Source: an uncultured Caldimonas sp.
GTDB lineage: Bacteria > Pseudomonadota > Gammaproteobacteria > Burkholderiales > Burkholderiaceae
Direction: 5' to 3'
DNA length: 36,529 nucleotides
Assembly (NCBI RefSeq): GCF_946480305.1
Contig: NZ_CAMLJQ010000044.1
Location: 1 to 36,529, forward strand
The notes below the pieces were generated by a model that saw only the letters and a list, made by a program, of their open reading frames with translations, searched no databases and was not told the origin of the DNA. Each line of letters starts with the position of its first letter. The stretch's first letter is position 1. Shown piece after piece: positions 26,922 to 34,805 of this stretch. The position numbers were made by a program, and so were the translations under genes.

Positions 26922-27057
26922 CGCAACTCCTCCGGGAAGGCTTGCAGCGTAGGGGCGACGCGCGGCAGGCGGTAGGTACAGGCCGGCCGGCTTTCGACCG
27001 GAACAGCACCGCCCTCCGCTACGATGCCGGCGTCCCGATGCCCCCAAGCTGCCCACC

Positions 27058-28491
27058 ATGCCCGCCCAGCCTCTCTACCTTCAGCTCGCCACGCACTACT
27101 GCCAGGCGATCGAGGCCGGCACGTTGCGCCCCGGTGACCGCATGCCGGCCCTGCGCGTGCTGACCGAGCGGCACCAGGTGAGCCTGTCCACCGCGCTGCA
27201 GGCCTGCCGGCACCTCGAATCGCTCGGCTGGCTGGAGGCCCGGCCGCGCTCCGGCTACTTCGTGCGCAGCCCGGCCCGGCCCCGGCTGCAGCCACTGCCT
27301 GAGCCGCAGGCGCTGCTGCCCGACCCGGCACAGTACGTCGGCATCCATGAACGCGTGTCGTCCGTGGTGGCCCGCGGACGGCTGGCACAGGTGAGGTTCA
27401 ACCTGGGCGGTGCCGCCGGGGCGACCCAGCTCTACCCCTGCGAGGCCCTGCGCACCGCGAGCGTGCGGGCACTGAAGCGCGAGCCCACGCTATGGGGCCA
27501 GGCCGTGCCGCACGCGGGTCACCCTGCCTTCTGCACCGCGCTGGCCCGCCACGCACTGACGGCCGGCATCGTGGCCGCACCGCAGGACGTGCTCGTCACG
27601 CACGGCGGCACCGAGGCGCTCACGCTGGCCCTGCGGGCCGTGATCCAGCCGGGTGACGTGGTGGCGGTGGAGTCGCCCGCCTACTACGGTCTGCTGCAAC
27701 TGCTCGAAAGCCTGGGCGTGCGGGCGCTCGAAATCCCCACCAGCGCGCAGACCGGGCTGTCGCTCGAAGCGCTGGACCTCGCCGCCCGCGCCTACCCCGG
27801 CATCCGCGCCGTGGTGTTCGTGCCGCACCTGCAGAACCCGCTCGGCGCCACCATGCCGGCGGCGCAACGCGAGCAGCTGGTGCAGTGGTGCCAGGCGCAA
27901 CAGATCGCGCTGATCGAGGACGACACCTTCGGCCCGCTGTACGACGGCGAGGCGCCTCTGCCGGCCGCCAAGTCCTGGGACAGCACCGGCAACGTCATCT
28001 ATTGCGCCTCGCTGCACAAGGTGCTGGCGCCCGGCATGCGGCTGGGGTGGGTACTGCCGGGTCGCTGGCGCTCGCGCATCGAGATGCTGAAGTACAGCCA
28101 GTCGCGCGGCAACGAGGCGCTGTCGCAGGTTGCGGCCGCCGAGTTCATGGCGAACGGCGGATTCGACAGGCACCTGCAACGCCTGCGGCGGCGGCTGCGC
28201 GTGCACCGCGACTGGATGGCGCAACACATCGCCGACAGCTTTCCGGCGGGCACACGGCTCAGCATGCCCCTCGGCGGCATCCACCTGTGGCTCGAGCTGC
28301 CCGCGGGTACGTCGTCCGAGCGGGTGTTCGATGCCGCGCTGGCCGAGGGCATCCGCGTGGCGCCCGGGTCGATGTTCTCGAACTCGCGCCGTTTCGACCA
28401 CTGCCTGCGACTCAACTGCGGGCTGCCGCCATCGCCCGAACTGGCGGCGGCACTGCGCACGTTGGGCGGCATCGCGGCGAACGCCGCATGA
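27058..28491 (+). CDS. MocR/PdxR-type GntR regulator with aminotransferase-like domain
   Basis: A 477-residue fusion of an N-terminal GntR winged helix (about 5-70, with GDRMPALRVLTERHQVSLSTA shown by position 26-46) to a class I aminotransferase-like domain (about 100-470). The PLP lysine is Lys321 (SLHKVLAPG), with Asp289 nearby (IEDDTF) for the ring nitrogen and NP of LQNPLGAT conserved. MocR proteins usually act as regulators sensing an amino compound or PLP. Divergent placement from the PLP ammonia-lyase suggests that enzyme is the target. No strong ribosome site precedes ATG 27058. Confidence 0.92.
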   Translation: MPAQPLYLQLATHYCQAIEAGTLRPGDRMPALRVLTERHQVSLSTALQACRHLESLGWLEARPRSGYFVRSPARPRLQPLPEPQALLPDPAQYVGIHERVSSVVARGRLAQVRFNLGGAAGATQLYPCEALRTASVRALKREPTLWGQAVPHAGHPAFCTALARHALTAGIVAAPQDVLVTHGGTEALTLALRAVIQPGDVVAVESPAYYGLLQLLESLGVRALEIPTSAQTGLSLEALDLAARAYPGIRAVVFVPHLQNPLGATMPAAQREQLVQWCQAQQIALIEDDTFGPLYDGEAPLPAAKSWDSTGNVIYCASLHKVLAPGMRLGWVLPGRWRSRIEMLKYSQSRGNEALSQVAAAEFMANGGFDRHLQRLRRRLRVHRDWMAQHIADSFPAGTRLSMPLGGIHLWLELPAGTSSERVFDAALAEGIRVAPGSMFSNSRRFDHCLRLNCGLPPSPELAAALRTLGGIAANAA

Positions 28492-28501
28492 CCCACAGCC
28501 C

Positions 28502-28945
28502 TCAGTGCATGGGCATCTGCCGGTGCACCGGGAAGTCGGCCGCGTAGCGATCGATCCATTCGAACGCCGCCTCCTCCGAGCTGAGTTCGCGCCCTTCGCA
28601 ACGCCGTACCTCACGCCGGTAGTCCTCGATGTAGCAGATCTGCTCCACCATGTGCGCGAGGAATACGTCCTGGGGGTCGAGAAAGGCCACGCCCAGCTCA
28701 TAGCCTCCGGGGGTGCCGTTGGCCGCATGCGGCCGGCACCACACGACGCGTGCACGCGCCTCGAACGGCGGGTGCACGCAGGCAATGCGCACCGCCAGCT
28801 GCGCACCCGGCGGGTGAGACCGGTCGGCCACGATCGCCAGACCGCCCAGGCTGATGTCATGGGTGTGCAAGGACTGCGCAGGCGCCGCGTCGCCTTCCCT
28901 CACCTCGATCGGCACGCTCACGGGATGCCGGATGAACTGTCTCAT
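28502..28945 (-). CDS. PilZ-domain cyclic-di-GMP receptor
   Basis: A 147-residue protein with a PilZ domain. Both c-di-GMP-binding signatures are intact: RxxxR at residues 2-6 (RQFIR) and DxSxxG at 30-35 (DISLGG). A C-terminal extension of about 50 helical residues follows the barrel. ATG at 28943-28945 is preferred because GAGGAA lies 7 bases upstream; the ATG at 28958-28960 adds five residues without a ribosome site. It converges with the MocR gene (10 bases between stops). It is a likely receiver of signals made by the two GGDEF proteins in this window, though the target is unknown. Confidence 0.9.
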   Translation of the reverse strand: MRQFIRHPVSVPIEVREGDAAPAQSLHTHDISLGGLAIVADRSHPPGAQLAVRIACVHPPFEARARVVWCRPHAANGTPGGYELGVAFLDPQDVFLAHMVEQICYIEDYRREVRRCEGRELSSEEAAFEWIDRYAADFPVHRQMPMH

Positions 28946-29058
28946 GGCTGGGTTCCTCATGAGTCGACGAAGGGCCGCTCCCGGGTGGGCTCACCCCTCG
29001 GCTCAGAGCGGCAAACAGCATCAGTTATAGGCCGCAGGGTCACTGCCGCCACCCGGGT

Positions 29059-29072
29059 TTGCCAGCTGGCAA
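29059..29072. repeat. 14-base perfect palindrome TTGCCAGCTGGCAA
   Basis: A self-complementary 14-mer in the gap between the PilZ and sorbosone-dehydrogenase-like genes, 52 bases before the latter's ATG. Its TTG...CAA ends are less GC-driven than most palindromes here. It is a candidate operator of either divergent gene. Confidence 0.35.
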
Positions 29073-29123
29073 GGCACGTCATCTGCTGCTTGGAGCTGCC
29101 CACGCCGCGACCGGAGAACGCCG

Positions 29124-30470
29124 ATGCCCATGCCCATGCCACTGTCCCGCCTCGTCCGCTGCGCTGCGATCCCGTTCGCTCTGGCCCTCGCCGCGTGCGG
29201 CGAAACCGCGAAGCTGCCGGTCGAGGCCGGCATCGGCCCCGAGCCGCAATTGCCACCGCCCGACGAGCAGCTGATCCCCACCGTCAACATCGCACCCGCC
29301 AAGGGCTGGCCCGAGGGCACGGCGCCTGCCGCCGCCCCCGGCACGCAAGTCGCGGCGTTTGCCAGCGGGCTCGACCACCCTCGCTGGCTGCTGGTGTTGC
29401 CCAACGGCGACGTGCTGGTCGCCGAGACCAACGCCCCGCCCAAGCCCGAGAGCAAGGGCATCCGCGCCTGGATCATGAAACAGGTGATGAAGCGAGCGGG
29501 CGCCGGCGTGCCGAGCGCCAACCGCATCACGCTGCTGCGCGACACCGACGACGACGGCATCGCCGACCACCGCTCCGTCTTCATCGAAGGACTGAACTCG
29601 CCCTTCGGCATGGCCCTGGTCGGCCAGGACCTGTACGTGGCCAACACCGACGGCGTGCTGAACTTCCCCTACACGCCCGGGCAGACGCAGCTCACCGCGA
29701 GGGGCCGCCCCGTGGCACCGCTGCCCGGCGGCCCGCTGAACCACCACTGGACCAAGAGCCTCATCGCCAGCCCGGACGGCAGCAAGCTCTACGCGGGCGT
29801 CGGCTCCAACAGCAACGTCGGCGAGAACGGCCTGGACAAGGAGGAGGGCCGCGCTGCCATCTGGGAGATCGACCGCGCCACCGGCCAGGCCCGCGTGTTC
29901 GCCTCCGGCCTGCGCAACCCGGTCGGCCTGGCCTGGGAGCCCGGCACCGGCACGCTGTGGGCGGCCGTGAACGAGCGCGACGAGATCGGCAGCGACCTGG
30001 TGCCCGACTACATGACCTCGGTGCGCGACGGCGGCTTCTACGGCTGGCCCTACAGCTACTACGGCGGGCACGTGGATGCCCGCGTGCAGCCGCCCCGGCC
30101 TGACCTGGTGCAGCGCGCCCTGGTGCCGGACTACGCCCTCGGTGCACACACCGCGTCGCTCGGGCTTGCGTGGTCGGGCGGCAACCGGCTGCCGGCCGTT
30201 TTTGCCGAAGGCATGTTCGTCGGCCAGCACGGCTCATGGAACCGGCGGCCGCACAGCGGCTACAAGGTGGTCTTCGTGCCGTTCAGGCAAGGCAGGCCGT
30301 CCGGGCCGCCGGTCGACGTGCTGACCGGTTTTCTCGACGCCGAAGGCAACGCACTGGGACGCCCGGTCGGCGTGGCGGTCGACACCAGGGGGGCCTTGCT
30401 GGTGGCCGACGACGTGGGCAACACCATCTGGCGGGTCAGTCCGGCGGGTGCGGGTCCTCGGCCTCGATGA
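29124..30470 (+). CDS. Sorbosone dehydrogenase-like beta-propeller lipoprotein
   Basis: A 448-residue protein of the glucose/sorbosone dehydrogenase (soluble PQQ sugar dehydrogenase-like) six-bladed propeller family. The N-terminus is a lipoprotein signal with lipobox LAAC (Cys25), so it is anchored at the periplasmic side of a membrane. Recognisable segments are [39 protein letters not shown], the [13 protein letters not shown] strand, [13 protein letters not shown], and [20 protein letters not shown] near the end. PQQ dependence and sugar substrate are family inferences. The start lies in a Met-Pro repeat (ATG 29124, 29130 or 29136); GGAGAA upstream favours 29124. The 3' end overlaps the convergent AI-2E permease by 35 bases. 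Confidence 0.88.
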   Translation: MPMPMPLSRLVRCAAIPFALALAACGETAKLPVEAGIGPEPQLPPPDEQLIPTVNIAPAKGWPEGTAPAAAPGTQVAAFASGLDHPRWLLVLPNGDVLVAETNAPPKPESKGIRAWIMKQVMKRAGAGVPSANRITLLRDTDDDGIADHRSVFIEGLNSPFGMALVGQDLYVANTDGVLNFPYTPGQTQLTARGRPVAPLPGGPLNHHWTKSLIASPDGSKLYAGVGSNSNVGENGLDKEEGRAAIWEIDRATGQARVFASGLRNPVGLAWEPGTGTLWAAVNERDEIGSDLVPDYMTSVRDGGFYGWPYSYYGGHVDARVQPPRPDLVQRALVPDYALGAHTASLGLAWSGGNRLPAVFAEGMFVGQHGSWNRRPHSGYKVVFVPFRQGRPSGPPVDVLTGFLDAEGNALGRPVGVAVDTRGALLVADDVGNTIWRVSPAGAGPRPR

Positions 30471-31473
30471 AGGCCTGCAGGTAGAGCGTGTCGACGAGCG
30501 ACATGGCCACGACCATCATCGGCGTGGCCAGCAGCACGCCCGGCAACCCGAACAGCACGCCGAAGATCACGACCGACAACAACCCCAGCACCGGCGGCAG
30601 CGCCACCGCCCAGCGCTGCACCAGCGGCATCAGCACGTTGCCCTCGATCTGCTGGATCGCGATGACGGCCACCGCCACCTGCAACGCCGTCTGCGGCCCT
30701 TCGATGAACGCGAGCAGCACCGACAACGCCCCGGCCACGATGGGGCCGAAGAACGGCACGAAGTCGAGCACCGCCGCGATCACGCCCAGTGCCAGCGCCA
30801 GCGGCATGCCGATCGCGTAGAGCGCGATCGTGGTCATCACCCCGACGGCCAGCATCGACACGCCCTGCCCCACCAACCATCGGTACAGGCTTTCGCTCGC
30901 CTGCGTGAGCGCATCGCCCACCAGGGCCCGGCGCGCACGCGGCAGCAGGCGCACGACCCCGTTGCGGTAGGTTTCCGGGTCGGCCGCCAGGTAGATGCCG
31001 AGCACCACGACGAGGCCGAACGTGGCGAGCGAGCCGAGCGTGACGCTTGCCACGCTGGCCACGCGGCTCCATGGCACGCCGTCGGCCTTGAGGCCGTCCC
31101 AGGCCTCGCGAAGCGCCATGCCGAGCGAGTTGTTGTCCAGCCAGCCGCCGACGGCCTCTATGGCGCGGGGCAGTTCCTCGCGCAGCCGCTCGAACTGCTG
31201 CGACAGTGCAGGCCCGATCAGCCACCCGCCCGCGGTGATCAACAGCACCAGCAGCACCAGCACCGCCACCAGCGCCACGCGGCGGGGGAACCCGAAATGC
31301 CGCTGCAGCGGCCGCGCCAGGGCGGTCAGCGTGACGGCCACCACGATGCCGGCGAACAGCAGCACCACCACTTCGCGCAAGTACCACGCGAGCAGGGCCA
31401 GCGCAATCGCGCCGAGCGTCAGCGCCAGGCGCCGGAGATAGGGTTGGGTATCAGGCACACCGGCTCTCAGCAA
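30436..31473 (-). CDS. AI-2E family transporter (PerM/YhhT/TqsA-like permease)
   Basis: A 345-residue inner-membrane protein of the AI-2E transporter superfamily with about eight helices. A soluble stretch at about 95-160 follows the first helices, and the conserved second half includes [20 protein letters not shown] and [13 protein letters not shown]. Members export the quorum signal AI-2, act as Na+/H+ antiporters or have unknown cargo; this one cannot be assigned. No ATG is available. The frame begins at TTG 31473, and GTG 31458 is an equally possible start. Its 3' end overlaps the sorbosone-dehydrogenase gene by 35 bases on the other strand. Confidence 0.9.
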   Translation of the reverse strand: MLRAGVPDTQPYLRRLALTLGAIALALLAWYLREVVVLLFAGIVVAVTLTALARPLQRHFGFPRRVALVAVLVLLVLLITAGGWLIGPALSQQFERLREELPRAIEAVGGWLDNNSLGMALREAWDGLKADGVPWSRVASVASVTLGSLATFGLVVVLGIYLAADPETYRNGVVRLLPRARRALVGDALTQASESLYRWLVGQGVSMLAVGVMTTIALYAIGMPLALALGVIAAVLDFVPFFGPIVAGALSVLLAFIEGPQTALQVAVAVIAIQQIEGNVLMPLVQRWAVALPPVLGLLSVVIFGVLFGLPGVLLATPMMVVAMSLVDTLYLQAFIEAEDPHPPD

Positions 31474-31641
31474 TCGGCTTGCCCGTGCGGCGGCAGCCCC
31501 CGCCGCGTTGCGCGATCATGTCGGCCCCGCCCGCCCCCGGCCGGTCGAACAAAAAAAGTTTCCGAAGTGCGAATCCTTTTGTGCGCGAGCCCCCTCTTAG
31601 GCGCCGAGGACTGTCCCTCGTCACCGCGTCTTGGAGAAAAC

Positions 31642-31854
31642 ATGCTCTATGTGAAGAACGTCCCGACATGGGAACGCGCGCTGCGCATCCTGGTGGCCAT
31701 CGGCCTGCTCGCCTGGGGTTTGTGGGGTGGCGCCGGGCCATGGGCCTGGGCCGCAGTGGCGAGCGCCGTGGGGCTCAGCCTCTCGGGGCTGCTCGGGTTC
31801 TGCCCCGCCTGCGCGCTGGTCGGGCGCAGGCTGGCACGCAACGAAAAGCGATGA
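31642..31854 (+). CDS. Small DUF2892 (YgaP-like) membrane protein
   Basis: A 70-residue protein with two hydrophobic helices (about 12-30 and 35-53), matching DUF2892. The opening NVPTWERALRILVAI and the FCPACALVGRRL end are typical, with a Cys pair C-P-A-C at the membrane edge. GGAGAAAA precedes ATG 31642. The stop overlaps the sigma-factor start (ATGA), so the two are co-translated. Function unknown. The coupling raises the idea that it acts with the sigma factor, but it is not a recognised anti-sigma factor. Confidence 0.85.
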   Translation: MLYVKNVPTWERALRILVAIGLLAWGLWGGAGPWAWAAVASAVGLSLSGLLGFCPACALVGRRLARNEKR

Positions 31855-32369
31855 ACACCGTCCAGCGCCATACGCCGCTCGTCGAGGCGGCGCGCAGCGG
31901 CAGCCCCCAGGCGCTGGAGCGCCTGTTGCGGGCCTGCCAGCCCGACATCCGCCGCTACGCGCAACGCCACTGCCTGGTGAGCGATGTCGACGACGCGGTG
32001 CAGGAAACGCTGTTGATCCTGTCCCGGCGGGTCGGCTCGCTGCGGGTCGTGGCCGCGTTCTCGGGCTGGCTGCTGCGCGTGGTGCAACGCGAATGCCGGC
32101 GACTCGGCCGCAAGGCCTTCGGCTTCGATCCCTATGAGGAAGAAGCGGTGGACCGATGGCTCGCGCGGCACTCCGACGAGAGCATACGCATCGACCTCGC
32201 GCGGGCGCTCGAGTCGCTGCCCGAGCACTACCGGGAGGTGATCCTGCTGCGCGACTTCCACGGCATGACCATCGGCGAGATGGCGCGCGAACTGGCGCTG
32301 ACACCCGCTGCCGTGAAGAGCCGGCTGCACCGGGCCCGCGAACTGACGCGCGAATACCTGCTCGCCTGA
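31851..32369 (+). CDS. ECF-like sigma-70 family RNA polymerase sigma factor
   Basis: A 172-residue sigma factor with region 2 at about 20-85 (core-binding DVDDAVQETLLI) and region 4 at about 115-168. Region 4 has LPEHYREVILLRDFHGMTIG and the recognition helix LTPAAVKSRLHRAREL, here cited by position 115-160. It would direct RNA polymerase to a small alternative regulon. There is no obvious anti-sigma gene; the overlapping DUF2892 membrane protein upstream is the only partner in sight. The start is ATG 31851, inside the stop of that gene. Confidence 0.92.
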   Translation: MNTVQRHTPLVEAARSGSPQALERLLRACQPDIRRYAQRHCLVSDVDDAVQETLLILSRRVGSLRVVAAFSGWLLRVVQRECRRLGRKAFGFDPYEEEAVDRWLARHSDESIRIDLARALESLPEHYREVILLRDFHGMTIGEMARELALTPAAVKSRLHRARELTREYLLA

Positions 32370-32391
32370 CCGCAGCCGCACGGGGGCCCGA

Positions 32392-33213
32392 TCAGAGCCC
32401 CTGGTCCATCTCCTCGGCCGGCACGTGGCCTTCGCCGTGCCGGCGCACCACCCGTGCCGGCACGCCGGCCACCGTGCAGCACGGCGGCACCGGCTGCAGC
32501 ACGACGCTGCCGGCGGCCACCTTGCTCATCGCACCGATCTCGATGTTGCCGAGGATCTTGGCGCCCGCGCCGATCATCACGCCGCGCCGCACCTTGGGGT
32601 GGCGGTCGCCATGCTCCTTGCCGGTGCCGCCGAGCGTGACGCCTTGCAGGATGGACACCTCGTCCTCCACCACAGCCGTCTCGCCGATCACGATGCCACT
32701 CGCATGGTCGAGCATCACGGCGCTGCCGATGCGCGCCGCGGGGTGGATGTCGATCGACAGCATCGCCGCCACCTGGCCGGCAATGGCATGCGCCAGCTCG
32801 CGGCGCTCCTGCTGCCACAGCCGGTGCGCCACCCGGTGTGCCTGCAGGGCCTGAAATCCCTTCAGGTTGAGCAGCACGTGCAACAGGCTCGGGCAGGCCG
32901 GGTCACGCTGCTTCACGGCTCGCAGGTCTCGGGCCGCATGCGCGAGAAGGCCCGGCGCCTCGTGCAGCACGTCCAGCATCAGCGCACGCAGATCGTGCGC
33001 CGGCAGTTCGTCGTCCGCCAGCCGGCGCGACAACACCCCGGCCAGCATCGCCTGCGGGGTTTCGGCCTCGAGCAGATGGTGCAGCCGGCGGCGCAGCAGC
33101 GGCTCCTCGGTTGCGAGCCGGCGTGCTTCATGCTCCAGGAGCTGCCAGACGGAAGCATCTGGGGCGGGGTCGGACGCTTCGGCAGGGGGACGGGCCACGG
33201 TCAGGGATGTCAT
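32392..33213 (-). CDS. cysE: Serine O-acetyltransferase
   Basis: A 273-residue enzyme transferring acetyl from acetyl-CoA to L-serine, the committed step of cysteine synthesis. The N-terminal helical domain (about 20-145) leads to a left-handed beta-helix of hexapeptide repeats (about 150-255). The catalytic pair is Asp155 (SIDIHP) and His170 (LDHASG), 15 residues apart as in the E. coli enzyme. The acetyl-CoA loop is GKEHGDRHPK (199-208). The ATG at 33211-33213 has CGGAG about 8 bases upstream. The gene is preceded by a 200-base leader with a cysteine-rich leader peptide and a terminator (see separate entries), so expression is likely attenuated when cysteine is plentiful. No other cys gene is adjacent. 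Confidence 0.95.
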   Translation of the reverse strand: MTSLTVARPPAEASDPAPDASVWQLLEHEARRLATEEPLLRRRLHHLLEAETPQAMLAGVLSRRLADDELPAHDLRALMLDVLHEAPGLLAHAARDLRAVKQRDPACPSLLHVLLNLKGFQALQAHRVAHRLWQQERRELAHAIAGQVAAMLSIDIHPAARIGSAVMLDHASGIVIGETAVVEDEVSILQGVTLGGTGKEHGDRHPKVRRGVMIGAGAKILGNIEIGAMSKVAAGSVVLQPVPPCCTVAGVPARVVRRHGEGHVPAEEMDQGL

Positions 33214-33250
33214 TCGACGGCTCCGGTGCTTGCGTTGCTGACAAGGACAG

Positions 33251-33288
33251 AAAAACGAAAGGCCGCAGGGCGATGTGCACTGCGGCCT
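33251..33288 (-). terminator. Intrinsic terminator (attenuator hairpin) in the cysE leader
   Basis: On the minus strand the arms AGGCCGCA (33288-33281) and TGCGGCCT (33267-33260) form an eight-base-pair GC-rich stem with a 13-base loop. A T-rich tail, TTCGTTTTT, follows at 33259-33251. It ends 37 bases before the cysE ATG and downstream of no full-length gene, so it must act within the cysE leader rather than at a gene end. The 5' arm is also complementary to 33332-33344, giving an alternative antiterminator. Confidence 0.85.
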
Positions 33289-33344
33289 GGAGAGATGAAC
33301 GCCGTTCGTGAGCGTTCGCTAGATGAGCAGCCTCCAAGGCACGC
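33282..33344 (-). promoter_or_regulatory. Predicted antiterminator pairing of the cysE leader
   Basis: Leader segment 33344-33332 (GCGTGCCTTGGAG) can pair with segment 33292-33282 (CTCCAGGCCGC) as 11 base pairs with two single-U bulges. The second segment contains seven of the eight bases of the terminator's 5' arm, so the two structures are mutually exclusive. The first segment starts 10 bases beyond the last Cys codon and ends 10 bases before the leader stop. A ribosome halted at the Cys codons should leave most of it free, whereas one at the stop codon should cover it. A further hairpin (33297-33302 with 33312-33317) lies in the loop. Found by hand pairing; no folding energy was computed. 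Confidence 0.65.
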
Positions 33345-33414
33345 CTGCAGGGCGACAACAACACACCGGGCGCAGGGCCAGGGCGGCGGAGTCAGGGCGA
33401 TGCAGGCGGAACAT
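33319..33414 (-). CDS. Cysteine-rich leader peptide controlling cysE
   Basis: A 31-codon open frame from ATG 33412-33414 to TAG 33319-33321. Codons 18-20 are three consecutive TGT cysteine codons (33363-33355), the only Cys in the peptide. The rest is Arg/Pro/Ala/Leu-rich, ending WRLLI. It ends 31 bases before the terminator stem, the geometry of amino-acid leader peptides such as those of trp and his. Translation stalled at the Cys codons for lack of charged tRNA-Cys would favour the antiterminator and cysE transcription. No ribosome site precedes the ATG; a candidate promoter places the transcript start at or very near the ATG, so translation may be leaderless. Recognised from sequence logic, not from a known entry. 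Confidence 0.8.
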   Translation of the reverse strand: MFRLHRPDSAALALRPVCCCRPAGVPWRLLI

Positions 33415-33421
33415 GCCGGCG

Positions 33422-33450
33422 AGTGTACGCATCACGCGCAGGGGCTGCAA
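33422..33450 (-). promoter_or_regulatory. Candidate promoter of the cysE leader transcript
   Basis: On the minus strand TTGCAG (33450-33445) and TACACT (33427-33422) are spaced by 17 bases. TACACT matches four of six bases of the -10 consensus, and TTGCAG has the TTG of the -35. Seven bases separate the -10 box from the leader ATG, so transcription would start at or within a base or two of the A of that ATG. The -35 match is modest. Confidence 0.5.
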
Positions 33451-33533
33451 ACGCGGCGCAAATTGCCCTGCCGGCGGTGCACACTACGGGATCGAGCTCC
33501 CTCCGAAGCTCCCCTTCTGCATCGCCGTCGGAC

Positions 33534-34289
33534 ATGCCGCTTCACTTCCTGCGTCGGCTCACGGGCCGGGACCGCACCCGCACCGCCAACCGCCAGCTCG
33601 GCTGCGCACTGGCCTTCGTGGCCGGCGGCATCAATGCCGGCGGTTTCCTGGCCGTGCACCGCTACACCTCGCACATGACCGGGGTGGTCTCGTCGATCGC
33701 CGACGACATCGCGCTCGGCGAGGTCACGCTCGCACTCAGTGGCGCACTGCTGGTGGCCGCCTTCATGCTGGGCGCCGCCAACACCGCCGTGCTCATCAAC
33801 TGGGCGCGACGACGGCGCATGCACAGCGAGTACGCCCTGTCGCTGATGCTCGAAGCGATGCTGCTGCTGGTGTTCGGGCTGCTGGGAGCCAACCTGGCGG
33901 GGCACACCGAACTGCTCGTCCCCGCAACGGTGCTGCTGCTGTGTTTCGTGATGGGCCTGCAGAACGCCGTCGTGACCAAGATCTCGCAGGCCGAGATCCG
34001 CACGACGCACGTCACCGGACTCGTGACCGACCTCGGCATCGAGCTGGGCCGCCTCGTCTACTGGAACCGCACGCACGAGGGCAACGAGCGCCACTACGTA
34101 CGCGCCAACCGCGACAAGCTGCGGCTGCATGCGCTGGTGCTGGCGATGTTCCTGCTCGGCGGCGTCGTCGGGGCGTCGGCCTTCAAGACCTTCGGTTTCC
34201 TGGCAGCCGTGCCGTTTGCGCTGTTGCTGACGGTGATGGCAGTGCTGCCGGTGCTCGACGACATCGGCGAATGGAGGGCGGCCTCGTGA
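33534..34289 (+). CDS. DUF1275 family membrane protein (YoaK-like)
   Basis: A 251-residue inner-membrane protein of the DUF1275/YoaK family with about six helices. The first helix holds GGINAGGFLAVHRYTSHMTG, a family signature (about residues 29-48), and FVMGLQNAVVTKIS with THVTGLVTDLGIELG repeats a similar pattern in the second half. Transport is often guessed but no substrate is known. ATG at 33534 is preferred; an in-frame extension to 33423 would run through the cysE leader promoter and has no membrane-protein character. It heads a plus-strand run with the phosphatase gene 16 bases later. Confidence 0.9.
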   Translation: MPLHFLRRLTGRDRTRTANRQLGCALAFVAGGINAGGFLAVHRYTSHMTGVVSSIADDIALGEVTLALSGALLVAAFMLGAANTAVLINWARRRRMHSEYALSLMLEAMLLLVFGLLGANLAGHTELLVPATVLLLCFVMGLQNAVVTKISQAEIRTTHVTGLVTDLGIELGRLVYWNRTHEGNERHYVRANRDKLRLHALVLAMFLLGGVVGASAFKTFGFLAAVPFALLLTVMAVLPVLDDIGEWRAAS

Positions 34290-34305
34290 AGGCCGCACGC
34301 CGGCC

Positions 34306-34782
34306 GTGACCTTGCGACGCGTCGCCCTGCCTGTCGGCGTGCCCGGGGCGCTGTGGCTGTCGTCCATGCCGGGGCGCTTCGAGCCCTGGCCGCGCTTTCT
34401 CGACGAAGCCGCGCAAGCACGGCTCGAGTTGGTCGCGTGCCTCACGCCGCGCGACGAGCTGGCTTCTCTCTCCCCCGACTACGAACTCGCGCTCGCACAA
34501 GGCGCCCTGCCCTTCGCCTGGCTGCATCTGCCGATGCGCAATTTCGGCTTGCCTGACGACCCCGCCGCATTCCGCGCGGGCATCGGGCAGTTGAGCAGCA
34601 CGCTGCTCGCGGGCCGGGCCGTGATGCTGCACTGCGCCGCCGGCATGGGCCGCACCGGTTCCGCCGCCGCGTGCGTGCTGAAGCGGCTGGGCCTGCCGGC
34701 GCACGAGGCGCTGCAGCGCGTTCGCGACGCCGGCTCCAACCCGCAGAACGCCAGCCAGGCGGGGTTCGTGGACTGGTTCTGA
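34306..34782 (+). CDS. Dual-specificity/tyrosine phosphatase-like protein
   Basis: A 158-residue cysteine-based phosphatase. The P-loop HCAAGMGRTGS (C-x5-R-T/S) near residues 109-119 is complete. A probable general-acid region lies upstream at about 77-85 (RNFGLPDD). The size and loop fit compact bacterial dual-specificity phosphatases acting on phosphotyrosine or small phosphate esters. The only suitable start is GTG 34306, 16 bases after the DUF1275 stop, with no clear ribosome site, so it is probably translated by coupling. Substrate unknown. Confidence 0.85.
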   Translation: MTLRRVALPVGVPGALWLSSMPGRFEPWPRFLDEAAQARLELVACLTPRDELASLSPDYELALAQGALPFAWLHLPMRNFGLPDDPAAFRAGIGQLSSTLLAGRAVMLHCAAGMGRTGSAAACVLKRLGLPAHEALQRVRDAGSNPQNASQAGFVDWF

Positions 34783-34805
34783 CGCACCCCGATAGACTCG
34801 GCGGC

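Noticed and set aside
28130..30103. 657-residue open frame on the plus strand
   Set aside because: It overlaps the MocR, PilZ and sorbosone-dehydrogenase genes in other frames and has low-complexity Arg/Pro/Ala composition.
33128..33364. 78-residue minus-strand frame through the cysE leader
   Set aside because: It overlaps the cysE start in another frame, reads through the terminator and lacks the Cys run. The 31-codon frame at 33319-33414 fits the attenuator geometry far better.
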